Source of the DNA: JAJZGK01 sp035538795
GTDB lineage: Bacteria > Pseudomonadota > Alphaproteobacteria > Rhodospirillales > Magnetospirillaceae
Length of the DNA: 64,000 nucleotides
Direction of reading: 5' to 3'
NCBI GenBank assembly: GCA_035538795.1
Contig: DATLJS010000020.1
Location: forward strand, 62,001 to 126,000
Made by a program: the position numbers and the translations under genes
The notes under the pieces: model-generated
The model's input: only the letters and a program-made list of their open reading frames with translations
Told to the model about the DNA's origin: nothing
The model's database searches: none
Part shown: one piece after another, positions 41,234-49,625 of the stretch
How positions within the stretch are numbered: position 1 is the stretch's first letter
How the letters are laid out: each line of letters begins with the position of its first letter

Positions 41234-41961
41234 CGCCGCGCGTCATCCATCAGCGCGCGCATACGGCGGATGGAAGCTTCCAGACCGACGAAAATGGCTT
41301 CGCCGATCAGGAAATGGCCGATGTTCAGCTCGGCGATGCCGGGAATGGCGGCGATCGGCGCCACGGTGTCGTAGGTCAAACCGTGGCCGGCATGGCATTC
41401 CAGGCCGATCCCGGCGGCATGACCGGCGGCGGCGGCAATACGGGCCAGCTCTTTCTCGCGGCGCGGGCCGGAATGATCGCAATAGGCACCGGTGTGCAGC
41501 TCGACCACGGGGGCTCCGATCTCTCGCGCGGCGTCCAGCTGGCGGGGATCGGCCTCGACGAACATGGAAACCCGAACCCCGGCCTCGACCAGGGCGCCGA
41601 CCAACGGCCGCAGATGCCCGATCTGGCCGACAACGTCCAGGCCGCCCTCGGTGGTCCGTTCCTCGCGGCTTTCGGGCACGATGCAGGCGGCGTGCGGCTT
41701 GTGGCGCAGGGCGATCTCCAGCATCTCGGGCGTGGCGGCCATCTCCAGATTGAGCGGCAGTTCCAGTATGTCCATCAGCCGGTCGATATCGTCGTCGGAA
41801 ATATGGCGGCGGTCTTCGCGAAGATGGGCGGTGATGCCGTCGGCTCCGGCGGCGGCGGCCAGTTGGGCGGCCCGCACCGGATCGGGCAGAGCGCCGCCGC
41901 GAGCATTGCGAATGGTGGCCACGTGGTCGATGTTCACGCCCAGACGAAGTTTGCTGCTCAT
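41230..41961 (-). CDS. pdxJ: Pyridoxine 5'-phosphate synthase
   Basis: 243 residues. Condenses 1-deoxyxylulose 5-phosphate and 3-amino-2-oxopropyl phosphate to pyridoxine phosphate. Starts with LRLGVNIDHVATIRNARGG and shows GADGITAHLREDRRHI, ELHTGAYCD and GIGLECHAGHGLTY, the active-site histidines and glutamate region. Follows rsh by 13 bases and overlaps acpS. Confidence 0.97.
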   Translation of the reverse strand: MSSKLRLGVNIDHVATIRNARGGALPDPVRAAQLAAAAGADGITAHLREDRRHISDDDIDRLMDILELPLNLEMAATPEMLEIALRHKPHAACIVPESREERTTEGGLDVVGQIGHLRPLVGALVEAGVRVSMFVEADPRQLDAAREIGAPVVELHTGAYCDHSGPRREKELARIAAAAGHAAGIGLECHAGHGLTYDTVAPIAAIPGIAELNIGHFLIGEAIFVGLEASIRRMRALMDDARR

Positions 41962-41974
41962 GTCGCGATGATCC

Positions 41975-44131
41975 TCAGCTGCGCGCCCGCTCGACCGAAT
42001 TGATGGTCGACGAGGCCCGCAGGGCGGCGATGATGTTGGTCAGATGCTTCACGTCGCGCACCTCCAGATCGATGATCATCTCAACGAAGTCGGAATTGCG
42101 GTTGGTGATCTTCAGATTGCTGATATGGCCCAGATTCTTGACGATCACCGTGCTGATGTTGCCCAGGCTGCCGGGATCATTGGCCATCACCACGGCGATG
42201 CGGCCCAGGTGCAGATCTTTGTCTTCAGGCTCGACGTTCCAGGCCAGATCGAGCCAGCGTTCCGGCGCGTCGTTGAGCTGTTCCAGATTCTCGCAATCGA
42301 TGGTGTGGACGGTGACGCCCTTGCCGGTGGTGACGATGCCGACGATACGGTCGCCCGGCAGCGGATGGCAGCAGCCGGCGAAATGCATGGCCATGCCGGG
42401 AATCAGACCTCGGATGGGCATGGAATGGCCAGGCTTTTTCGGCGGGCGCGGCTTCAGGGCCACCAGATTGTCGGCCTGCTGCTGGGCCTGAGCCTTTTGC
42501 TGGGCCGTCTTCAATTCCGGGTAAACAGCCGAGACGACGTCGCGTCCGGTCAGATGCCCCTCGCCCACCTCGACCACCAGATCCTCGACCGAGGCCGTCT
42601 TGAAGATTTTCAAGACGCCTTCCAGGGCCTTTTCCGTGAAGTCGTAGCCTTCTTGCTTGAAGGCCCGGTTCAGGATGGCCCGGCCCAGGTCGATATATTG
42701 GGCCCGCTGCTGGGTGCGGATGAAGCGGCGGATGCGGGCTCGGGCGCGGCCGGTGACGACGAAACGTTCCCAGGTGGGATTGGGCGTCTGGGCCTTGGAG
42801 GTGATGACTTCCACCTGATCGCCGTTGGCGAGAGGCGTCCGCAACGGCATGATGCGGCCGTTGATCTTGGCGCCGACGCAGCGGTCGCCCACCTGGGAGT
42901 GGACGGCATAGGCGAAATCCACCGGACAGGCGCCGCGCGGCAAGGCGATGATGTCGCCCTTGGGCGTGAAGCAGAACACCTGGTCCTGGAACATTTCCAG
43001 CTTGGTGTGTTCCAGAAACTCCTCGGGATTCGAGGCATGCTCCATGATGTCCAGAAGCTCGCGCAACCAGCGGTACTGCTTGCCGTCGGTCTGCTGGTGC
43101 TGCTTGTAGCTCCAGTGGGCGGCCACGCCCAGCTCCGAGACTTCGTGCATGTCCTCGGTGCGGATCTGCACTTCGATGCGGTGGCGTTCCGGGCCGAAAA
43201 CGCCGGTATGCAGCGAACGGTAGCCGTTGGGCTTGGGCGTCGAGATGTAATCCTTGAAGCGGTTGGGCACCATCGGATAATGGCTGTGGATGACGCCCAG
43301 GGCCCGATAGCAGTCCTCGACCGAGGTCACCATGACGCGAAAGGCCATGATGTCGGACAATTGCTCGAAGGCGACGTTCTTCTGCTGCATCTTGCGCCAG
43401 ATCGAGAACGGCGTCTTCTCGCGCCCCACCACCTTGGCCTCGACGCCGTTTTCCTGAAGGATTTCGCGCAGTTCCGCCAGAATGCGGTCGATCAGCCCGC
43501 CGCCCTGCTCGCGCAGGTAATTCAGCCGGGCAACGATGGAATCGCGGACGTCGCCGTGCAGTTCGGCGAAAGCCAGGTCCTCCAGTTCGTTCTTCACCTC
43601 CGACATGCCGATGCGTTCGGCCAGCGGAGCGTAAATCTCCATGGTCTCCAACGCGATGCGGCGGCGCTTGTCGGGATTGCGGATGTAATGCAGCGTCCGC
43701 ATGTTGTGGGTGCGGTCGGCCAGCTTGACCAGCAGGACACGGATGTCCTCGGACATGGCCAGCACCAGCTTGCGAAAATTCTCGGCCTGCTTGGTGTGGT
43801 CGGACTGCAACTCGATGCGCGACAGCTTGGTGACGCCGTCGACCATGCGAGCGATATCGGGACCGAACATCTTGTCGATGTCGGCCATGGTGGCGGCGGT
43901 ATCCTCAATGGTGTCGTGCAGCAGCGCCGTGATGATCGAGGCACAGTCCAGCTTGAACTTCGTCAGGATGCCGGCGACTTCGATGGGATGCGAGAAATAG
44001 GGATCGCCCGAGGCCCGCAACTGCGAGCCGTGCATCTTCATGGCATAAACATAGGCGCGGTTCAGCGCGTCCTCGTCCGCCGCGGGATCGTAGGAGCAGA
44101 CACGCTCGACCAGTTCGAATTGCCGCATCAT
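41975..44131 (-). CDS. rsh: Bifunctional (p)ppGpp synthetase/hydrolase (RSH)
   Basis: 718 residues. Hydrolase HD domain (FSHPIEVAGILTKFKLD, LLHDTIEDT), synthetase domain (DIMAFRVMVTSVEDCYRALGVIH, FKDYISTPKPNGYRSLHTGVFGP), TGS (VFCFTPKGDIIALPRGACPVDFAYAVHS), and C-terminal ACT (GSLGNISTVIVKNLGHISNLKI). Both active sites look complete, so it is the single alphaproteobacterial Rel/SpoT enzyme of the stringent response. It follows rpoZ in the same unit, a conserved linkage. Confidence 0.97.
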   Translation of the reverse strand: MMRQFELVERVCSYDPAADEDALNRAYVYAMKMHGSQLRASGDPYFSHPIEVAGILTKFKLDCASIITALLHDTIEDTAATMADIDKMFGPDIARMVDGVTKLSRIELQSDHTKQAENFRKLVLAMSEDIRVLLVKLADRTHNMRTLHYIRNPDKRRRIALETMEIYAPLAERIGMSEVKNELEDLAFAELHGDVRDSIVARLNYLREQGGGLIDRILAELREILQENGVEAKVVGREKTPFSIWRKMQQKNVAFEQLSDIMAFRVMVTSVEDCYRALGVIHSHYPMVPNRFKDYISTPKPNGYRSLHTGVFGPERHRIEVQIRTEDMHEVSELGVAAHWSYKQHQQTDGKQYRWLRELLDIMEHASNPEEFLEHTKLEMFQDQVFCFTPKGDIIALPRGACPVDFAYAVHSQVGDRCVGAKINGRIMPLRTPLANGDQVEVITSKAQTPNPTWERFVVTGRARARIRRFIRTQQRAQYIDLGRAILNRAFKQEGYDFTEKALEGVLKIFKTASVEDLVVEVGEGHLTGRDVVSAVYPELKTAQQKAQAQQQADNLVALKPRPPKKPGHSMPIRGLIPGMAMHFAGCCHPLPGDRIVGIVTTGKGVTVHTIDCENLEQLNDAPERWLDLAWNVEPEDKDLHLGRIAVVMANDPGSLGNISTVIVKNLGHISNLKITNRNSDFVEMIIDLEVRDVKHLTNIIAALRASSTINSVERARS

Positions 44132-44297
44132 GGCAGAACACCCGGGAATGGGGTGTGAAGGAAAGACGGAAAGCCGCCCCCGAACGGCGGCGGCTCGACC
44201 GTATAGGCTTTATGCTGGAAGCTGCGCTGGCAGGGTCCGCGCAAAGAACCGCGCAGGCGGGCGGCGCGACAGGAAAGTATCGGCCGCCCCGCCGCGA

Positions 44298-44687
44298 TCA
44301 TTCGTCGTCGAAAACGGCGCTGTCCATTTCGACGGCGTCCTCGTGGATGGTCAGGCCGTCGTCGCCGGCATCGTCATCCATCACCGACTCGCCGCCGGCA
44401 TCCAACAGCAGGTCGCGGCCGGACATCAGATCGATTTCGTCTTCTTCCGGCTCATCGACTTCCACATGCTTCTGCAGGCCGGTGACCACAGCATTGCTCA
44501 AAGCCTCCAGATCCACCGTCTCTTCGGCGATCTCGCGCAGGGCGACGACGGGGTTCTTGTCGTTGTCGCGGTCGACGGTCAGGCGGCTGCCCGAGGAAAT
44601 GTCACGGGCGCGCTGACCGGCCAGCATCACCAGCTCGAAGCGGTTCGGGATCTTGAGGACGCAATCTTCAACCGTAACGCGGGCCAT
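44298..44687 (-). CDS. rpoZ: RNA polymerase omega subunit
   Basis: 129 residues. The conserved N-terminal part reads MARVTVEDCVLKIPNRFELVMLAGQRARDIS, with the PNRFELV and ARDIS segments of omega, followed by NPVVALREIAEETVD. The tail is long and very acidic (EEDEID, DDDAGDD), common in this group. Omega helps assemble the core enzyme and with DksA/ppGpp forms a regulator site, fitting the rsh gene downstream. A good promoter lies 39 bases upstream. Confidence 0.96.
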   Translation of the reverse strand: MARVTVEDCVLKIPNRFELVMLAGQRARDISSGSRLTVDRDNDKNPVVALREIAEETVDLEALSNAVVTGLQKHVEVDEPEEDEIDLMSGRDLLLDAGGESVMDDDAGDDGLTIHEDAVEMDSAVFDDE

Positions 44688-44725
44688 CCAGAAATACTCC
44701 AGGCGCAAAGGGTAATCGTGGAGGA

Positions 44726-44754
44726 TATATATTTAGTCGCTCTTTGGAAAGCAA
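44726..44754 (-). promoter_or_regulatory. Promoter of rpoZ-rsh
   Basis: On the minus strand TTGCTT (44754-44749), 17-base spacer, TATATA (44731-44726). Good match to the housekeeping sigma consensus, placed about 38 bases before the rpoZ ATG and downstream of the folK stop. Confidence 0.65.
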
Positions 44755-44770
44755 GGATCGTTAATATCTT

Positions 44771-45313
44771 TCAACCCTGCTCTTCTGGACGCGCATGCTG
44801 ATCGGCGGGAATGCGGGCGATCATCGCCTCCAGGCCTTCGCCGGTGACCGGATGCAGCCAGTCCGGAGCGACATCCCGGATGGGAAACAGCACGAACGCC
44901 CGTTCGGCCAGACGCGGATGAGGGATGACAAGCCCCCGTTCCGCCTCGACGACTTCATCGCCGTAAGCCAGCAGATCAAGATCCAGCACGCGGGGGGCGT
45001 TGACCACGGTGCGCACCCGGCCGAATTCGGCCTCGACCTTGTGCAGCAGGGCCAGAAGCTCGTCGGGCGGCAAGCCGGTCTTCACGGCGCAAACCGCATT
45101 GTGAAACCAAGGCTGGTCCGACACCGGCACCGGAGCCGTCAGCCAGTAGCGCGACCGGGCGGTCACCTCCAGCCCCAAGTCCTGCAAACGTTTCAGAGCC
45201 GCCTGAAGTGTCTGTCTCGGATCGCCAAATCGGCTGGGCAAATTCGCTCCAAGTCCAATCAGGATCAGTGAATTATGCCTTGTTGTCGCTTGCAACTCCG
45301 CCGCTCCCCGCAT
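44771..45313 (-). CDS. folK: HPPK, 2-amino-4-hydroxy-6-hydroxymethyldihydropteridine pyrophosphokinase
   Basis: 180 residues. Pyrophosphorylates hydroxymethyldihydropterin in folate synthesis. LIGLGANLPSRFGDPRQTL at the start, WLTAPVPVSDQPWFHNAVCAVKTGLPP, and the signature RVLDLDLLAYGDEVVEAERGLVIPHPRLAERAFVLFPIRDVAP. Upstream of and co-oriented with rpoZ. Divergent from the NYN gene across 68 bases. Confidence 0.96.
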   Translation of the reverse strand: MRGAAELQATTRHNSLILIGLGANLPSRFGDPRQTLQAALKRLQDLGLEVTARSRYWLTAPVPVSDQPWFHNAVCAVKTGLPPDELLALLHKVEAEFGRVRTVVNAPRVLDLDLLAYGDEVVEAERGLVIPHPRLAERAFVLFPIRDVAPDWLHPVTGEGLEAMIARIPADQHARPEEQG

Positions 45314-45336
45314 AAGTTAAGCGCCTATTTCAAATG

Positions 45337-45368
45337 ACCTTGGATTTCAAGGTGTTGAATTCTTTAAT
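45337..45368 (+). promoter_or_regulatory. Promoter and palindrome before the NYN gene
   Basis: TTGGAT (45340-45345), 17-base spacer, TTTAAT (45363-45368). A palindrome ACCTTG-GATTT-CAAGGT (45337-45353) overlaps the -35, as an operator would. The ATG is only 13 bases past the -10, so the 5' leader would be very short. Confidence 0.5.
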
Positions 45369-45381
45369 GAAAGAGTGAAAA

Positions 45382-46023
45382 ATGTCGATGATTTTCTATT
45401 CGGAGGAGCGTATTGGGCTCTTCGTCGATGGCTCCAATCTCTATGCCGCCGCCCGCGCTCTGGGATTCGATATTGATTACAAGCGTCTATTGAAGCTATT
45501 CGCCAGCAAAGGCCGGCTAATCCGCGCTTTTTATTATACAGCCCTGGTTGAAGACCAGGAATATTCGCCGATCCGGCCGCTGGTCGACTGGCTGGACTAC
45601 AACGGCTTCACCATGGTCACCAAGCCGACCAAGGAATTCACCGACGCCTCCGGCCGCCGCAAGATCAAGGGCAACATGGACATCGAACTGGCCATCGACG
45701 TCATGGAGATGGCCCAGCATCTGGATCATGTGGTGCTGTTCTCCGGCGACGGCGACTTCCGCCGCCTGGTCGAAGCCGTGCAGCGCAAGGGCGTGCGCGT
45801 CACCGTGGTCAGCACCGTGCGCTCGCAGCCGCCGATGGTGGCCGACGAACTGCGCCGCCAGGCCGACATTTTCGTCGAGTTGCAGGATCTGGCCCCGCAG
45901 ATTTCACGCGCCAACGGCGGTCCCCGCGATGATCAGCGCGAGCCGCGCGAGCAGCGTGAACCGCGCGTCTACGGCCCCGGCGACGACCAGCTGCGTTTCC
46001 ACGACGAAGACGATGAGGAGTAA
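45382..46023 (+). CDS. NYN-domain (LabA/DUF88) putative ribonuclease
   Basis: 213 residues. PIN-like NYN fold: first strand with catalytic Asp (GLFVDGSNLYAAARALG, Asp16), KGNMDIELAIDVMEMA, and VVLFSGDGDFRRLVEAVQRKGVRVTVVST, supplying the acidic cluster that binds a metal. Then a charged low-complexity tail (about 175-213, RDDQREPREQREPR, DDEDDEE) likely disordered or RNA-interacting. The stop lies inside the next gene: the UDG start overlaps by 11 bases. Function in RNA decay is inferred from the fold; the target is unknown. Confidence 0.88.
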   Translation: MSMIFYSEERIGLFVDGSNLYAAARALGFDIDYKRLLKLFASKGRLIRAFYYTALVEDQEYSPIRPLVDWLDYNGFTMVTKPTKEFTDASGRRKIKGNMDIELAIDVMEMAQHLDHVVLFSGDGDFRRLVEAVQRKGVRVTVVSTVRSQPPMVADELRRQADIFVELQDLAPQISRANGGPRDDQREPREQREPRVYGPGDDQLRFHDEDDEE

Positions 46024-46651
46024 GCAGCCGGGGCGCGATTGCCCCTTCTGCCCCCGTCTGGTCTCCTTCCGCCAGGAAAACCGCCAGAAATTCCCCGATT
46101 GGCACAACGGACCGGTGGACAGTTTCGGTGATCTGTCGGCCCGCTTGCTGATCGTCGGGCTGGCGCCCGGTCTGCGCGGGGCCAACGCCACCGGCCGGCC
46201 GTTCACCGGCGATTGGGCCGGCGATCTTCTGTACGGCACGCTGATCAAATTCGGCGCGGCGGCCGGAATTTACGACGAACGCCCCGACGACGGCCTGACC
46301 CTGTTGGACTGCCGCATCACCAACGCCGTGCGCTGCGTGCCTCCGGCCAACCGCCCCACTCCGGCAGAAGCGAAAGCCTGCCGGCCGTTCCTCGAGGACG
46401 AAATGGCGGCCATGCCGAACCTGAAGGCGGTTCTGGCCATCGGCGGCTTCGCTCACGACGCCGTGCTGGCGGCCAAAGGTTTCAAGAAAAGCGCCTATTC
46501 CTTCGCCCATGGAGCGGAACATCATCTGCCCAACGGATTGGTCATGGTGGACAGCTATCATTGCTCGCGACTGAACACCAATACGGGAAGATTGACCGAA
46601 GACATGTTCCATCGGGTTTTCGCCCAGGTTCAGAACGCCGCCCGACCATAA
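46013..46651 (+). CDS. Type-5 uracil-DNA glycosylase (UdgB-like)
   Basis: 212 residues. Motif 1 is GLAPGLRGANATGRPFTGDWAGD (about 49-71) and motif 3 YHCSRLNTNTGRLT near the end, the UDGb signature ending TGRLT. Cys10 and Cys13 plus cysteines in LLDCRITNAVRC fit the [4Fe-4S] cluster. Removes uracil (and often hypoxanthine) from DNA. The catalytic Asp of class 1 enzymes is absent, as normal here. Starts inside the NYN gene (ATG at 46013), giving strict coupling. Confidence 0.92.
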   Translation: MRSKQPGRDCPFCPRLVSFRQENRQKFPDWHNGPVDSFGDLSARLLIVGLAPGLRGANATGRPFTGDWAGDLLYGTLIKFGAAAGIYDERPDDGLTLLDCRITNAVRCVPPANRPTPAEAKACRPFLEDEMAAMPNLKAVLAIGGFAHDAVLAAKGFKKSAYSFAHGAEHHLPNGLVMVDSYHCSRLNTNTGRLTEDMFHRVFAQVQNAARP

Positions 46652-46705
46652 AATCGCCTTTTGACAGCCCGGAGATTTGGCGCATCATTACGCAAAAGTC
46701 AGATC

Positions 46706-46729
46706 GGGTCCGAAAGGGAAACCGGACCC
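46706..46729 (+). promoter_or_regulatory. Leader hairpin before bacteriohemerythrin
   Basis: GGGTCCG (46706-46712) / CGGACCC (46723-46729) with a 10-base A/G-rich loop, 27 bases before the hemerythrin ATG. No T-run. Could be an mRNA leader element or end of the upstream transcript. Confidence 0.35.
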
Positions 46730-46756
46730 CCATAATGAAATAGGGTTGGGGAAAAC

Positions 46757-47164
46757 ATGTTCATCCAATGGTCCGACGCCTACATACTGGGCATTCCCGC
46801 CGTTGACGCGGAACACAAGGGACTGGCCGATCTGGTCAACCACTTCTTCGCCCAGGCCGAGCAAGGCGCCGGTTCCAACGATCTGGGGGCGACCCTCAAC
46901 CAGCTGATCGACGACACCCGCAGCCACTTCCGCAACGAGGAATCCCTGCTCGACCGCAGCAATTATCCGCTGCTGGCCCAGCATTCCACCGAACACGACC
47001 GGCTGCTGCTGCAGATGAGCCATTTCCAGCAGGCCTATCAGGAGGGGCAGCCCACCGCCCGCGAACTGACCATCGACACGGTGGAGTTCTTCCGCCATTG
47101 GCTGCTGTCCCACATCCAACGGGAAGACGCGGCTTACAAGCCCTATGTCATGAAAATTTCTTAA
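46757..47164 (+). CDS. Bacteriohemerythrin
   Basis: 135-residue four-helix di-iron oxygen-binding protein. All seven ligands fit: His20 (DAEHKGL), His57 and Glu61 (SHFRNEESLL), His76 and His80 (QHSTEHDRLL), His119 and Asp124 (SHIQREDAAY). Stand-alone bacteriohemerythrins store or sense O2 and are abundant in microaerophilic magnetotactic and purple bacteria. ATG at 46757. It converges on the cyclase gene. Confidence 0.95.
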   Translation: MFIQWSDAYILGIPAVDAEHKGLADLVNHFFAQAEQGAGSNDLGATLNQLIDDTRSHFRNEESLLDRSNYPLLAQHSTEHDRLLLQMSHFQQAYQEGQPTARELTIDTVEFFRHWLLSHIQREDAAYKPYVMKIS

Positions 47165-47173
47165 GGCTTTGAT

Positions 47174-48112
47174 CTAAAACAGATCCGCCGCATCGGCCAC
47201 CTGATAGACGGCTATTTCGCCTTCGTAATTGGGCAACCCGGTTTCCAGGCGGGGAAACCGCTTGCGCTCTTCGCCCAACGACAGTGCCACCGTCTCGGAC
47301 ATCACCAGTTGGCAGCTCAGGGTCTTGGTCATCCCCTCCAGGCGGCTGGCGATGTTGACGACGTCGCCGATGGCGGTTTCCTGAGGCCGCTGCCCCTCGC
47401 CGCCCCAGCCGAAACGGCCCCAGATGGCCGGCCCGCTGTGCAGGCCGATGCCGATGCGCAAAGGCTCGGCCAATTCGGCCGACAATTCCTCGTTCAGATG
47501 CGGCAGCATGCGCGATAAAGACCAGGCGGCCTGCAAAGCCATGCGTCCAGCCTCTTGGGCTCCTGCTGCAAGTCCGAAAACGGCCATCACCCCGTCGCCG
47601 ATAAATTTATCAACGCGTCCGCCGGCCTGCTCCACCGCCGTCACCACCAGCTCGAAATAGCGGTTCAAAGTGAACACCACGTCAAAGGGGTGCATGCGCG
47701 CCGCCATGCGCGAATAGCCGCGCAGATCGACGAACATCACGGTCAGATCGACCAGCCGCCCGGCAAGATCCGGCGAACAGTCGCTGACGTCCTTGGGCAT
47801 CTGCGGCGCCACGGCGATGTCGGCCTGAAGCCGCAGGCGGCAGGCCAGACGGACGGAAGGATCGCGGGCCAGCAAGGGACGCAGAGTCGCCAATTCGCCG
47901 GGATCGGGCGGAGGCTGATTCTCGGCTCCCTCCAGCACCTTGACGCGGCAGGACGAGCACCGTCCGCGGCCGCCGCAAACCGCGGCATGGGGAATGCCGG
48001 CCGTCAGGCTGGCGGCCAGAACCGAAGTCCCGGCGGGAACCAGCACTCTGGCCTCGCCGCCGGGAGCTTCGGGGTAGCGGACCCACACCCAGGAAGGGTC
48101 GTTTTCCGTCAT
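47174..48112 (-). CDS. [2Fe-2S] ferredoxin - class III adenylate/guanylate cyclase fusion
   Basis: 312 residues. The N-terminal ferredoxin domain has Cys46, Cys52, Cys55 and Cys91 (VCGGRGRCSSC...LACRL), an adrenodoxin-type spacing. From about residue 120 follows a class III cyclase catalytic domain: VMFVDLRGYSRMAARM (metal Asp), DKFIGDGVMAVFG (second metal Asp), IGIGLHSGP, and GDVVNIASRLEGMTK. Suggests cyclic nucleotide made under redox control. ATG overlaps the stop of the CDGSH gene (ATGA). Family is known, the nucleotide (cAMP or cGMP) is not decided here. Confidence 0.92.
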   Translation of the reverse strand: MTENDPSWVWVRYPEAPGGEARVLVPAGTSVLAASLTAGIPHAAVCGGRGRCSSCRVKVLEGAENQPPPDPGELATLRPLLARDPSVRLACRLRLQADIAVAPQMPKDVSDCSPDLAGRLVDLTVMFVDLRGYSRMAARMHPFDVVFTLNRYFELVVTAVEQAGGRVDKFIGDGVMAVFGLAAGAQEAGRMALQAAWSLSRMLPHLNEELSAELAEPLRIGIGLHSGPAIWGRFGWGGEGQRPQETAIGDVVNIASRLEGMTKTLSCQLVMSETVALSLGEERKRFPRLETGLPNYEGEIAVYQVADAADLF

Positions 48113-48354
48113 TTCAGATCGAGATGGGAGCCGTCGCAGAAGGGAGCCTTTTTGGTCAGCTTGCAGGCGCACATCCGCAAGGTCATGTCGGTGCTGGGGG
48201 AAAACTTCATGGGTTCCAAGCCGGTGCCCGCGTGGGAACCGTCGCAGCCCGGCTGCTTTTTCGAACGGCCACAACGACACCAGTAATAAGTTTCGCCGGC
48301 CTTGACGGTCACGGAAACGGGTTCCTTGCCAGCAACGATCGGTGCAACAGCCAT
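48109..48354 (-). CDS. Tandem CDGSH iron-sulfur protein
   Basis: 81 residues with two CDGSH modules: Cys26, Cys28, Cys37, His41 (WCRCGRSKKQPGCDGSH) and Cys62, Cys64, Cys73, His77 (CACKLTKKAPFCDGSH). Each binds a redox-active, labile [2Fe-2S] cluster by three Cys and one His. Such proteins transfer clusters or electrons. The four-base overlap with the ferredoxin-cyclase gene suggests joint expression and a possible cluster-supply or redox role for the cyclase. Confidence 0.92.
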   Translation of the reverse strand: MAVAPIVAGKEPVSVTVKAGETYYWCRCGRSKKQPGCDGSHAGTGLEPMKFSPSTDMTLRMCACKLTKKAPFCDGSHLDLK

Positions 48355-48383
48355 GACATCCTCTCCTTTTCAGTCACGTCTCA

Positions 48384-49031
48384 TCAAGAATAGCGCTCTT
48401 CCGTCCAGGGGTCACCGCGCATGTGATAGCCGCGCTGCTCCCAATAGCCCGGCGCGTCCTCTTCCATAAAAGAGATGTGCCGCAGCCATTTGGCCGACTT
48501 CCACAGATAGAGCTTGGGTAAAATCAGCCGCATGGGACCGCCGTGCTCTTTGGTGATCGGCTGCCCCTGCCAGGAATGAGCCAGCAGAACGTCGTCATCG
48601 GCCAGATAGGACAGCGGCAGATTGGTGGTGTAACCGTCATAAGAGCGCAGCATCACCGCCTTGGCCGTCGCTTTCGGCTGCACAAGGTCGAGCAGATGCA
48701 GGGCGGGAACCCCGACGAAGTCGTTGTCGAAACGAGACCACGAGGTGACGCAGTGCATGTCCAGCCGCAGGGAAAGCTGAGGCTGCTCCATGAAATCCCG
48801 CCAGTTCCAGGTCAGAGGCCGTTCAACGGCGCCGCCGACGGTGAAGCTCCAGTCGCGGGTGGAGAGATTGGGCACGATGCCCAGGTCGAGCACCGGCCAA
48901 TCCCGCACTTCGCGCTGGCCCGGCGGCAGGCGGCGCCGATGCTCGGGGTCGGGCTGGCCGGTCAGCAAGCGCCCTTCCCGCGCCCAGCGCTGCTTGGCGG
49001 CGATCAGTTTGTCTTTCAGGAAGTCGGTCAT
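48384..49031 (-). CDS. Sulfite-oxidase-like molybdopterin oxidoreductase
   Basis: 215 residues, one oxidoreductase-molybdopterin domain. The Moco-ligating cysteine is probably Cys94 (LRLDMHCVTSWSRFDNDFVGVP). Other blocks: RDWSFTVGGAVERPLTWNWRDF, SYDGYTTNLPLSYL, EHGGPMRLILPKLYLWKSAKWLRHISFM. No signal peptide or Tat motif is visible, so it appears cytoplasmic. Substrate unknown. It precedes the CDGSH gene by 29 bases on the same strand and may be in one operon with the redox genes. moaC is at 20.4 kb. Confidence 0.87.
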   Translation of the reverse strand: MTDFLKDKLIAAKQRWAREGRLLTGQPDPEHRRRLPPGQREVRDWPVLDLGIVPNLSTRDWSFTVGGAVERPLTWNWRDFMEQPQLSLRLDMHCVTSWSRFDNDFVGVPALHLLDLVQPKATAKAVMLRSYDGYTTNLPLSYLADDDVLLAHSWQGQPITKEHGGPMRLILPKLYLWKSAKWLRHISFMEEDAPGYWEQRGYHMRGDPWTEERYS

Positions 49032-49113
49032 GAAGATGGCCCGGCGATGAAAAGGTACCGCCTGATATGGGCAAGCTTTGTGAAATTGTAAGCGCGGCGG
49101 CAAGCTGAAAGGA

Positions 49114-49593
49114 TCAGTCGCCGCCGCGATTGCGCAGCACGCGGGCCTTTTCCCGCTGCCAGTCGCGTTCCTTCTCGGAAGCGCGTTTGTCGTGCAGCTT
49201 CTTACCCTTGGCCAGTCCCAGATTGACCTTGGCGATGCCCCGGTCGTTGAAATGGATGTCCAGGGGAATCAAGGTCATGCCTTCGCGGCTGATGGCCCCC
49301 AACAGCTTGCGCATTTCCTTGCGGTGCACCAGCAGCTTCCGAGCACGGCGGGTTTCATGGGTAAAAGCCGTCTTGACCTGGTATTCGGGAATATAGGCGT
49401 TGAACAGATAAAGCTCGCCGTCCTGCTGGCCGGCATAGCTTTCGGCCAGGTTGGCCCGTCCGGCGCGCAGGGACTTCACCTCGGTGCCTTGAAGCATGAT
49501 GCCGGCTTCGACGGTTTCCGAAATGGCGTATTCATGGCGCGCCCGCCGGTTTTCGGCGGCGATGCGGCCGGCGATCAGCGTCGGGCGTGCCAT
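49114..49593 (-). CDS. smpB: SsrA-binding protein SmpB
   Basis: 159 residues. Delivers tmRNA to stalled ribosomes. Clear segments: AAENRRARHEYAISETVEAGIMLQGTEVKSLRAGRANLAESYA, ELYLFNAYIPEYQ, HETRRARKLLVHRKEMRKLLGAISREGMTLIPLDIHFN and the basic tail GKKLHDKRASEKERDWQREK. Follows dapA by 32 bases, a conserved alphaproteobacterial pair. The ssrA gene itself is not in this window. Confidence 0.97.
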   Translation of the reverse strand: MARPTLIAGRIAAENRRARHEYAISETVEAGIMLQGTEVKSLRAGRANLAESYAGQQDGELYLFNAYIPEYQVKTAFTHETRRARKLLVHRKEMRKLLGAISREGMTLIPLDIHFNDRGIAKVNLGLAKGKKLHDKRASEKERDWQREKARVLRNRGGD

Positions 49594-49625
49594 GATGCGT
49601 TACTCTTTCTTGTCCAGGACAAACG

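Noticed and set aside
42044..44158. 704-codon plus-strand frame opposite rsh
   Set aside because: Shadow of the rsh gene, same reasoning.
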